Shown here: in pieces, positions 1 to 5,766 of the stretch
Layout of the letters: each line of letters opens with the position of its first letter
Position numbering within the stretch: position 1 is the first letter of the stretch
Origin: ChocPot-Mid sp964511865
GTDB taxonomy: Bacteria > Bacteroidota > Ignavibacteria > Kapaibacteriales > UBA2268
Direction: 5' to 3'
Assembly (NCBI GenBank): GCA_964511865.1
Contig: CAZEHW010000152.1
Coordinates: forward strand, 1-8,569
DNA length: 8,569 nucleotides
Position numbers and translations under genes: made by a program
The notes under the pieces: model-generated
Databases searched by the model: none
Seen by the model: only the letters and a program-made list of their open reading frames with translations
What the model was told of the DNA's origin: nothing

Positions 1-1
1 A

Positions 2-514
2 CCTAATTCAAATGAAAAGAAAACAATCGCCTTTTCTCCAGACGACAGGTATTTGGCAGTTGCTTATGAATCAAAAACTGGTATCGAAATTTGGGATATT
101 GAATTAAGAGAGAAGGTTTATCAATATTTAAGAAATCCTTTAGGTTCATATTTATCGGTTGGAACAAGTCAAGATGGAAAATATATTGCAGCAGGTACTG
201 GTATGAGACTTTACTTATATAAATCATACTGGTCAAATGTTTCTATCCCTGAAAGCATAATACAAGCAACTATAACCTATCCTAACCCTGCTGAAAACAT
301 ATTCAATATTGAATTCGATTTGATACAAAATAATAATACTATTATTGACATTGTTGATTTATCAGGAGTTTCAGTTAAAGTTATTGACAATAATTATTTG
401 TCTGCCGGACATTACATTTATTCTATTAATATTTCTGATTTACCAGCAGGAGCATACACGCTGAGAATAATGTCGGGAAATTTTTCCTTTATTGGGAAAA
501 TAATTAAGAATTAA
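2..514 (+). CDS. Secreted WD40-like protein with T9SS sorting domain (3' part)
   Basis: The reading frame is open from base 2, so the true start lies before the window; the TTG at 53 is internal to a propeller strand and is not a start. About 170 residues are visible. Residues 8-19 (TIAFSPDDRYLA) and 28-33 (IEIWDI) form a WD40-type blade, and 55-65 (TSQDGKYIAAG) begins a second. From about residue 94 comes a type A T9SS C-terminal sorting domain: the YPNPA opening, a DLSGVSV strand, LPAGAYTLRI, and a basic end (GKIIKN). In such proteins the C-terminal domain directs passage through the outer membrane by the type IX system and is then removed, leaving the protein at the surface or released. 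The propeller probably binds a partner; substrate and partner cannot be read. It converges on the transketolase cluster across the palindromic repeats. Confidence 0.88.
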   Translation, partial: PNSNEKKTIAFSPDDRYLAVAYESKTGIEIWDIELREKVYQYLRNPLGSYLSVGTSQDGKYIAAGTGMRLYLYKSYWSNVSIPESIIQATITYPNPAENIFNIEFDLIQNNNTIIDIVDLSGVSVKVIDNNYLSAGHYIYSINISDLPAGAYTLRIMSGNFSFIGKIIKN

Positions 515-586
515 TAAGGGAATTGAAATAGTTTCGGCTTTAGCCACAAATGTTTTGGACTAAAGTCCGGGAGTTTTTCGTTTTTT

Positions 587-613
587 CTTACCACGACTTG
601 AAAGTCGTGGCTA
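587..613. repeat. REP-like hairpin, copy 1
   Basis: This is a 27-base block with an exact second copy at 702-728. At its centre, 591-610, an 8-base perfect stem (CCACGACT/AGTCGTGG) closes a TGAA loop. On the minus strand the block starts TAGCCACGAC, which matches the start of the neighbouring plus-strand palindrome at 627 onward. Confidence 0.85.
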
Positions 614-635
614 TTGTGTTTTTCAATAGCCACGA
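605..635. repeat. REPIN-like inverted pair, 12-base perfect arms
   Basis: TCGTGGCTATTG at 605-616 and CAATAGCCACGA at 624-635 are exact reverse complements separated by the 7-base loop TGTTTTT. The arms are the facing ends of two REP-like palindromes in opposite orientation: copy 1 (587-613, minus) and the GAGCTTTAGCTC palindrome (to about 650, plus). That head-to-head arrangement is how REPIN doublets are built, and it is the form in which RAYT-dependent REPs are thought to move. The arms are perfect, but the outer part of the second palindrome has mismatches, so it may be decaying. Confidence 0.75.
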
Positions 636-701
636 GCTTTAGCTCACGGGTTTATATTTTCAATTTGTTCTGGCTTTAGCCATAAATGTTTCTCTTTTTC
701 A

Positions 702-728
702 CTTACCACGACTTGAAAGTCGTGGCTA
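702..728. repeat. REP-like hairpin, copy 2
   Basis: Identical over 27 bases to 587-613, with the stem-loop at 706-725. It ends 11 bases from the stop codon of the transketolase C-terminal subunit, so on the minus strand it is the first structure met after that gene. It could serve as a terminator or as protection of the transcript 3' end. No paired inverted partner lies next to this copy. Confidence 0.8.
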
Positions 729-739
729 GTGAAAATAAT

Positions 740-1732
740 TTATATTTCAATCACTTTTCTTATGCCGATGAAACCTTTGGCTTTTCTTTCCAATGCTTTG
801 AGTGATGCCTCGACAATTTCTTTAGAAGTCAGACCGAATTTTACTTGTAATTCCTCAGGTTCACCGCTGATTCCAAATCTATCTTTTACGCCTACGAATT
901 CCATAGGTACAGGATAATTTTTTACGACAACTTCGGCAACAGCACTTCCCATTCCACCATGAATCTGATGTTCTTCTGCAGTAACAATACAACCACATTC
1001 TCTTGAGGCATTTGTTATTGTATCGACATCCATTGGTTTAATGGAAGCATTGTTGATAACCCTTGCAGAAATACCTTTCTTATCAAGTTCTTCAGCGGCA
1101 AGGAGAGCTTCCCAAACCAAGAGACCGCATGCGATTATTGCTATATCGGCACCTTCCCTGAAAACCTGTGCTTTGCCTATTTCGAAAGGAGTATCTTCAT
1201 TTGTAAACTTAGGAACAGCCGAACGACCGAAACGGATATATGCAGGACCAAACATCTCCCCTATTGCAATAGTTGCTTTTTTTGTTTCCGTGAAGTCGCA
1301 GGGAACAATTAAAGTCATGTTAGGCAGAGTTCTCAAAATGGATAATTCTTCGAGTGCCTGATGAGTCGCTCCGTCCGGACCAACGGTTATGCCTGAATGT
1401 CCGCCACCGATTTTTACATTAGCATTGTTGTAACAAACGGAAATTCTAAGCTGGTCGGTATTACGAAAGGCGGCAAAAGCACTGTAGCTTGACATGAATG
1501 CTATCTTTCCGGACAGAGCCATTCCAACAGCTATAGTTGTAGCATTTTGCTCGGCTATACCAATAGAGAAAAATCTATCAGGGAATTTATCTCTGAAATA
1601 AGAAGTCATAACAGAACCGGTAATATCGGAACCTAAAACAACAACATTATCATACTTATTACCAAGTTCGACCAATCCTTCGCCAAAACCGTGCCTTGTG
1701 GGCTTTTTACCGAGCAATTCAAATTTTTTCAT
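740..1732 (-). CDS. Transketolase, C-terminal subunit
   Basis: This 330-residue protein carries the pyrimidine-binding and C-terminal domains of transketolase. With the separately encoded N-terminal subunit (2414-3292) it should form a cytosolic TPP-dependent enzyme that moves two-carbon ketol units between sugar phosphates in the non-oxidative pentose phosphate pathway. The motif GIAEQN at residues 58-63 contains the catalytic Glu61 that activates the TPP aminopyrimidine. The loop GPDGATHQALEELSILRTLP at about 108-127 is typical of the Pyr domain, and the C-terminal domain covers roughly 185-310. Length fits split C-terminal subunits. A short basic tail (KAKGFIGIRKVIEI) follows the last domain. 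It lies 58 bases after the lipoprotein gene, which separates it from its partner. No strong ribosome site is visible. Split enzymes acting on other substrates (for example apulose-4-phosphate transketolase) have the same build, so the substrate is not certain. Confidence 0.93.
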   Translation of the reverse strand: MKKFELLGKKPTRHGFGEGLVELGNKYDNVVVLGSDITGSVMTSYFRDKFPDRFFSIGIAEQNATTIAVGMALSGKIAFMSSYSAFAAFRNTDQLRISVCYNNANVKIGGGHSGITVGPDGATHQALEELSILRTLPNMTLIVPCDFTETKKATIAIGEMFGPAYIRFGRSAVPKFTNEDTPFEIGKAQVFREGADIAIIACGLLVWEALLAAEELDKKGISARVINNASIKPMDVDTITNASRECGCIVTAEEHQIHGGMGSAVAEVVVKNYPVPMEFVGVKDRFGISGEPEELQVKFGLTSKEIVEASLKALERKAKGFIGIRKVIEI

Positions 1733-1790
1733 TTTTTACTAAATTAATTTTTAAACAAAATTCAACTTTTTATTATATTAATGTATGATT

Positions 1791-2402
1791 TTATCTTACT
1801 GATTGAATCAGTTCTTTTATCTTAAAATATTTCACATAATCCTGCAACTTAAGAGAAGACTTAGGAAGTCTTGTAGCATCAATACGGCAAATAAACCTGT
1901 CAGCGACTAAAACAAATAAAGCTCCCTCTTTCATTGTATTATCCCATAGAAGATATCCTTTGCTATTTGCAATTACAAACTCTTCGGTTTCCCTCCCCGC
2001 TTCGATTGGAGGTTTCGCAAATAATTTTATTTCATAATCAGGGATAAATCTATATTCTCCGTAATCTGTTATGCTGTATTTTAGAAAGCCGTTGTTTGGA
2101 AATACATATTCGCTTGAAGCAACAGTATAAGTATCATCTTCCTCATCAACCATCCCTGTTTTATCAGGAGTTTTGTTACTTCCTGGAACATTATTAGGTA
2201 AAAATTTCGCTAAAATAATACCGTCAATTACTTTTGATGGTTCTGCCAGTTTATTTTTTTCGTCGCTTTGAATGTTGTCAACCTCGGACTCGGGAACTAA
2301 TCCTTTTTGTTCTCCTTGTCCCTTTTCTTTATTCTCGCTGCATGAAAATACAAAAAACAGCATAAAAGTAAAAATCGCTATATATGAAATACTTTTTCTC
2401 AT
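1791..2402 (-). CDS. Small lipoprotein of unknown function inside the transketolase cluster
   Basis: This 203-residue protein begins with a lipoprotein signal: MRK, a hydrophobic stretch (about residues 5-19) and a lipobox ending VFSC with Cys21 as the likely lipidated residue. Residues 22-90 are polar and rich in E, K, Q and D, probably a flexible linker. The rest looks folded, with strands such as EYRFIPDYEIKLF and GALFVLVADRFICRIDA. The end (SSLKLQDYVKYFKIKELI) looks like a terminal helix pair. I do not recognise the family. It starts 11 bases after the transketolase N-terminal subunit ends and precedes the C-terminal subunit by 58 bases, all on one strand, so it is probably co-transcribed with both. 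Nothing in it suggests a cytosolic sugar-phosphate role, because it would be anchored in an envelope membrane. Confidence 0.85.
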   Translation of the reverse strand: MRKSISYIAIFTFMLFFVFSCSENKEKGQGEQKGLVPESEVDNIQSDEKNKLAEPSKVIDGIILAKFLPNNVPGSNKTPDKTGMVDEEDDTYTVASSEYVFPNNGFLKYSITDYGEYRFIPDYEIKLFAKPPIEAGRETEEFVIANSKGYLLWDNTMKEGALFVLVADRFICRIDATRLPKSSLKLQDYVKYFKIKELIQSVR

Positions 2403-2413
2403 TATTCTGATTA

Positions 2414-3292
2414 TTATTTAAGTTCCTCTAAAGCAATAGTTGCCTGTTCCTCATTGGGAGGGTTACCATGCCAGTTGTAGTTATCGTGCATGAAAGAAAC
2501 CGATTGCCCCATAAAAGTTTTTGCAATAATTACAGTTGGTTTATTGATTTTATTTTTATGATTTTTCTCAAATGAATTGAAAGCATTAATAATCTGATTG
2601 AAATCATGACCGTCAATTTCTATAACTTCAAATCCAAAAGATTCAAATTTCTCTTTAATAGGATAAATACTCATTACATCTTTAACCCTGCCGTCAATTT
2701 GGCAATCATTATTATCAAGTATCCAGCAAAGATTATCGAGATTGAAGTTAGAAGCTGACATTGCGGCTTCCCAAACCGAACCTTCCTGCATTTCTCCATC
2801 GCCTGTTAAACAGAAAACTTTTCTATCGTTTCTATCAAGAAGTTTATCGCTCATAGCCATACCAACCGCAATTGAAATACCCTGTCCCAAAGAACCGGCG
2901 GCAGTTTCGATTCCGGGTAAACCGACATCCAAAGCAGGATGTCCCTGCAGACGACTCCCGTATTTTCTTAATGTACTTAACTCAGAAACAGGAAAATACC
3001 CGGCTCTTGCAAGGCAGGAATATAATATGGGGCATAAGTGTCCACCACTGAGGACAAATCTGTCTCTTTCATTCCAGTCCGGCTTTTTAGGGTTATATTT
3101 CATGAATCCGCCAAAAAATAAAACGGAGAAAATATCGGCTAAGCCCAAGGGTCCACCGCTGTGTCCGGACTTTGCAAGATATAAGCTTTTAATAATATCA
3201 CGCCTTAGCTCTAAAGCAATATCCGCAAACTCATTGGTTTCCCGTTTTTTATTATCAAATTTTCTTTCGTCGAAACAAACTTCTAATGTCAT
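2414..3292 (-). CDS. Transketolase, N-terminal (TPP-binding) subunit
   Basis: This 292-residue protein supplies the pyrophosphate-binding domain of a split transketolase. GHSGGPLG at residues 43-50 holds the substrate/TPP-contacting His44. LSGGH (81-85) and QGHP (116-119) are the next conserved active-site loops, and GSLGQG follows at 133-138. GDGEMQEGS at 164-172 with the NN pair at 194-195 is the TPP/divalent-metal binding motif. The first 20 or so residues are charged and poorly conserved, making the subunit slightly long for the family; the ATG at 3292 has no good Shine-Dalgarno, so an internal start cannot be excluded. It is the first gene of the cluster and is followed after 11 bases by the lipoprotein. 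Together with the product of 740-1732 it completes one active site, because TPP sits between the two domains. Confidence 0.94.
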   Translation of the reverse strand: MTLEVCFDERKFDNKKRETNEFADIALELRRDIIKSLYLAKSGHSGGPLGLADIFSVLFFGGFMKYNPKKPDWNERDRFVLSGGHLCPILYSCLARAGYFPVSELSTLRKYGSRLQGHPALDVGLPGIETAAGSLGQGISIAVGMAMSDKLLDRNDRKVFCLTGDGEMQEGSVWEAAMSASNFNLDNLCWILDNNDCQIDGRVKDVMSIYPIKEKFESFGFEVIEIDGHDFNQIINAFNSFEKNHKNKINKPTVIIAKTFMGQSVSFMHDNYNWHGNPPNEEQATIALEELK

Positions 3293-3338
3293 AATTTTAT
3301 AATCAATATTTAATAAAATGATAAGACAAATTACAAAA

Positions 3339-3346
3339 CAAATTTA
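3339..3346 (-). promoter_or_regulatory. Possible -7 promoter element for the transketolase cluster
   Basis: On the minus strand this reads TAAATTTG, an exact match to the Bacteroidota -7 consensus TAnnTTTG. It lies 46 bases upstream of the ATG at 3292, in the spacer between divergent genes. No convincing TTTG element is seen at the -33 distance. In such AT-rich sequence the match could be chance. Confidence 0.3.
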
Positions 3347-3505
3347 AGATAATGAAATATGAATCATTTAATTGGAAAATTTGTTGATTAGTTTTCTAAT
3401 GAAATCGATACTGAAAATATTTTAATTAGAATTCATTGTCACGAATTAAATTTAATTTAATAAAAAACAACTCTTTTTTAATAATTACGTCTAAAACAAA
3501 CATGA

Positions 3506-3513
3506 TAGTTTTG
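3506..3513 (+). promoter_or_regulatory. Possible -7 promoter element for the HMA protein gene
   Basis: TAGTTTTG fits TAnnTTTG exactly and ends 28 bases before the ATG at 3542. Transcription would then start around 3518-3521, giving a leader of about 20 bases that contains the AGGA site at 3532-3535. A good -33 TTTG is not visible. The position is more convincing than the sequence alone. Confidence 0.38.
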
Positions 3514-3541
3514 TAATAACTTTAAATAATCAGGAAATACA

Positions 3542-3919
3542 ATGAAAAATATAAATAGATTCTCTGCAATTAAGAGTAAATTTAAAACAGCTTTATTGAT
3601 TGTTTTATTATCAATAATCCTGGTCAGTATGCTCTTTGCTCAAGAAAATGTTAAAATTGATTCTATCAGGACATCTGCTCAATGTGAGATGTGCAAAGAA
3701 AGAATTGAAAATCATCTGAATAAACAGGAAGACATATTAGAATCGGTTTTAGAGGTCGAAACAGCTATTTGCACTGTTAAGTATGATTCAACTAAAATCA
3801 CTATTGACGATATCAGGAAAGAAATATCTTTAGTCGGTTACGATGCTGATGATGTGAAAGCAAACAAACGTGCTTATAATAAATTGCCAAAGTGCTGTAA
3901 GAAAGCGGAAGACAGGTAA
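3542..3919 (+). CDS. Exported heavy-metal-associated (HMA) domain protein
   Basis: The protein has 125 residues. Residues 1-33 form a signal peptide with a basic start, a hydrophobic core (about 17-30) and a likely cleavage after LFA33, so the product acts in the periplasm. The mature part is one HMA fold: a first strand (VKIDSIRT), the metal loop with Cys48 and Cys51 (AQCEMC, in place of the usual GMTCxxC), a helix, and the strands LESVLEVETAICTVKYD and ISLVGYDADDVKA. After the fold comes a tail, YNKLPKCCKK, with two adjacent cysteines (118-119) that could add metal ligands. Such proteins bind soft metal ions such as copper, mercury or zinc and pass them on; which metal is not readable here. 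AGGA at 3532-3535, six bases before the ATG, supports this start. It is a single gene divergent from the transketolase cluster, with no metal pump or sensor nearby. Confidence 0.88.
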   Translation: MKNINRFSAIKSKFKTALLIVLLSIILVSMLFAQENVKIDSIRTSAQCEMCKERIENHLNKQEDILESVLEVETAICTVKYDSTKITIDDIRKEISLVGYDADDVKANKRAYNKLPKCCKKAEDR

Positions 3920-3943
3920 TTGTTAATGGTTAATTGTTAATGG
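3917..3943. repeat. Tandem 13-base repeat at the stop codon of the HMA gene
   Basis: TAATTGTTAATGG occurs at 3917-3929 and again at 3931-3943, one base apart. The first three bases of copy 1 are the TAA stop codon of the HMA gene. TTAATGG-type short tandem repeats of this kind are simple-sequence in character; no function is evident. The rest of the spacer to 4080 is AT-rich and shows no gene or clear terminator. Confidence 0.7.
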
Positions 3944-4080
3944 AGAATTTTGAATTTGAATAGTAGAATCTTCAAGTAGCAGATTTATTAAATTTATATC
4001 ATATTTTCACAAAGTAACTCTATGGCATTAATAATTTTAAGTAAGCTTATTTTTTTAAATAATAACTTAATTCAAAATTG

Positions 4081-5580
4081 TCATTCAACAAACATTAAAC
4101 CACTGGATGTGATTTTCCAATCTTCACCATCTTTCATTAAGTGTGCTCTATACCAAGCATACACATTTTTAAAGAAAACCGAAGCTTCTTTTAAATTGGA
4201 TTTAAGTTCAATATTTAATACCAATGGAAAAGACTCTATATGATAATATCCACCCCAATGCCCTGGAATGATTTTTACTAATTGATTTAAAAAATTAAGC
4301 CTGCTTTGAGTTTCTCTCAAAGGTCTTGGAAGATGATAAATAGTCCCTTCGCTATATTCTATTCCTAAAAATTTATTAATGGTTTCTAAAAAATATTTAT
4401 CACAGAATACAATTTGTTTATCTTGCATCATAAGTTTGGGTGAAAAATCATTGAAAGTAATATTTGATATTTCTCTATAATAACTTGTTTTATCATTTAT
4501 AATTCTCCAGGAATTATATTTTCTAGGCTTTTCAAAAGTTGAATCAATAATTTTTACAGAAATACTATTTTGAACTAATATATATTTTACATTTGAATAA
4601 ATTTCTTGATATTCATCCTCATATTCCCCATGTCCCCAGTATGGAGCTGAATAACTTTTTAAATTTTGAGGTTTATAAAATATTTTAAATATCTTATATA
4701 CTTCCTGTTCAATTTCAGGCTTTAATTTCAGATCTTTATCTTCGCATGGTATTGTAAGTTTTAACCGAGCATTAAAGAAAGTATCAAGCATTGTCTTTGA
4801 TTTATTCTTATAGGCATACTCTAAATATGCTAATGAACTTAAAGAAACATAATAATTATGAATATTTTCTGATTTTTTTCTTGCCAAATCTTGATAATCA
4901 AATCCTTTGCTAAATATATTATTTCTATCTTCATCTTCAGTAGTATCTGAAACAAAAACATATGATGCTGTTATTTTTTTAAAATCACAAATAAGTTCAT
5001 TATATTCGTTCAGACTTCTTGTAACCAGTATAAATGTGATTATATAATCAGATTCTTCCTTAGAACATAGCGAAATATATATTGCCTTATTATTGCCAAC
5101 AAAATATGACAATTTTTGATCATTATTTTCGCCAATTTTAACATTATCATTCTTCAACCCTGTTACTAATGAAAACTCATCTTTGTATTTATTTTGTAAA
5201 GAATCCACAAAACTCTGTAATGAAGGACATCTCGATGAAATTTTTGAAACTGTATAAACCATTATGGATGGAAAATCGATATTATCAATTTGATATTGAT
5301 AAGGGAAAATATTTAAAAACATGGAAGTATCATAAGGTCTAAAATCCTTGTTAAGAATTATATATTGACCATTATTTATTTCTTCTTTTGCTGTATAATT
5401 CCAACCTTCTGGTATTTCGATAGAATATTTGAAAGAATTATGTTTAATTTCTTCTCTCTCCTGGCTGATCAAATTTAATGAACAGGAACTTATTGTTAAT
5501 AGGATAACAATAAAAAGGAAATTTTTTTCAAGATTCCCTTGATTCCTAAGTAGATATCTAATTTCTTTCATAGAATTCAT
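4081..5580 (-). CDS. Large lipoprotein of unknown function, possible PsbP/Mog1-like domain
   Basis: This is a 499-residue protein from ATG 5580. A GTG six bases upstream would add two residues, but GGAG at 5589-5592 sits two bases from the GTG and eight from the ATG, favouring the ATG. The N-terminus is long and basic, then hydrophobic (NFLFIVILLTISSC), with a lipobox ending ISSC and Cys33 as the likely lipid site. From about residue 47 to 215 strands such as FKYSIEIPEGW, and later KAIYISLCSKEESDYIITFIL followed by a helix and ITASYVF, suggest a PsbP/Mog1-like alpha-beta fold; this is a guess from pattern. A middle region (about 215-320) is helical and rich in Lys, Asn and Tyr. The last 60 residues (GHWGGYYHIESFPLVLNIEL onward, ending WKITSSGLMFVE) look like a small NTF2-like or beta-rich domain. 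I cannot name the family. It is noticeably more AT-rich than the enzyme genes beside it and stands alone, so recent acquisition is possible. Confidence 0.82.
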   Translation of the reverse strand: MNSMKEIRYLLRNQGNLEKNFLFIVILLTISSCSLNLISQEREEIKHNSFKYSIEIPEGWNYTAKEEINNGQYIILNKDFRPYDTSMFLNIFPYQYQIDNIDFPSIMVYTVSKISSRCPSLQSFVDSLQNKYKDEFSLVTGLKNDNVKIGENNDQKLSYFVGNNKAIYISLCSKEESDYIITFILVTRSLNEYNELICDFKKITASYVFVSDTTEDEDRNNIFSKGFDYQDLARKKSENIHNYYVSLSSLAYLEYAYKNKSKTMLDTFFNARLKLTIPCEDKDLKLKPEIEQEVYKIFKIFYKPQNLKSYSAPYWGHGEYEDEYQEIYSNVKYILVQNSISVKIIDSTFEKPRKYNSWRIINDKTSYYREISNITFNDFSPKLMMQDKQIVFCDKYFLETINKFLGIEYSEGTIYHLPRPLRETQSRLNFLNQLVKIIPGHWGGYYHIESFPLVLNIELKSNLKEASVFFKNVYAWYRAHLMKDGEDWKITSSGLMFVE

Positions 5581-5588
5581 TTTCACAA

Positions 5589-5592
5589 CTCC
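5589..5592 (-). promoter_or_regulatory. Ribosome binding site deciding the start of the large lipoprotein
   Basis: The minus strand reads GGAG here. It is eight bases from the ATG ending at 5580 and only two from the GTG ending at 5586. Normal spacing therefore points to the ATG. Confidence 0.6.
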
Positions 5593-5740
5593 AGCTACAA
5601 TTTCAGCTTATCATCTCATACTTTTTGTAAATATCAAATATTTTGAAACATTAATTTAAGAATATTTTTATAATAAATAATATGCTTTTTTGTATGTAGA
5701 AGTAGATTTCATAATACCTATACATAAAACACCCCTTTGT

Positions 5741-5758
5741 CCCCTTTTGATAGAGGGG
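5741..5758 (-). terminator. C/G-rich hairpin after the asparagine synthase gene
   Basis: The sequence CCCCTTTTGATAGAGGGG folds into a stem of four G-C pairs, one A-T and one G-T pair with a six-base loop. It lies eight bases beyond the asnB stop on the minus strand. The following bases there (ACAAAGGGGTGTTTTA) lack an immediate clean U-run, and the extra CCCC at 5732-5735 offers an alternative pairing partner. It is probably the end of the pdxJ-asnB transcript, or a dispersed repeat that also works as one. The remaining spacer 5587-5731 is AT-rich and shows nothing else. Confidence 0.45.
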
Positions 5759-5766
5759 AGATTATT

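Larger units (their letters stand above)
536..728. repeat. Cluster of REP-like palindromes between convergent genes
   Basis: This spacer is far more structured than its surroundings. It holds two copies of a composite unit, 536-613 and 672-728. Each begins with GGCTTTAGCC followed by ACAAATGTTT or ATAAATGTTT (536-555 and 672-691, one mismatch) and ends with the same 27-base block (587-613 and 702-728) containing the hairpin CCACGACTTGAAAGTCGTGG. The first unit has an extra segment with GGACTAAAGTCC (557-568). A further palindrome, GAGCTTTAGCTC, lies at 634-645. Four palindromes share a CTTTAG core on one strand or the other, and two carry CTTTCAAG. This resembles REP elements mobilised by RAYT (TnpA-REP) transposases, but no such gene is in the window. 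The hairpins may also stop transcription arriving from both sides. Confidence 0.8.

Noticed and set aside
3..236. Open frame of 77 codons on the minus strand
   Set aside because: It is antisense to the WD40/T9SS gene, whose frame has recognisable motifs; it has no family features of its own.
587..728. The repeated palindromes as a CRISPR array
   Set aside because: There are only two exact copies, they are 88 bases apart with internal repeats in between, and the units are strong hairpins of REP type. No cas genes are present.
1041..1361. Plus-strand open frame of 106 codons
   Set aside because: It lies wholly inside the transketolase C-terminal gene on the other strand, and its composition is that of a shadow frame.
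740..3292. The split TPP enzyme as DXS or a pyruvate/2-oxo acid dehydrogenase E1
   Set aside because: GHSGGPLG, GSLGQG, GDGEMQEGS and the GIAEQN / DGATHQALEELSILRTLPN loops are in transketolase form, and the N-terminal subunit lacks the E1-alpha phosphorylation-loop pattern. DXS is usually a single chain.
2742..3302. Plus-strand open frame of 186 codons
   Set aside because: It is antisense to the transketolase N-terminal gene, which has complete TPP-binding motifs. Long antisense frames are expected opposite well-conserved coding sequence.
3421..3450. Inverted repeat TTTAATT/AATTAAA in the divergent spacer as a possible operator
   Set aside because: The arms are only A and T, seven bases long, in a region of nearly pure A/T. 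Such matches are expected by chance and no regulator gene is nearby.
4022..4243. Small plus-strand open frame starting in the spacer before the large lipoprotein
   Set aside because: Most of it is antisense to the lipoprotein 3' end, it has no ribosome site, and its sequence shows no domain or signal peptide.
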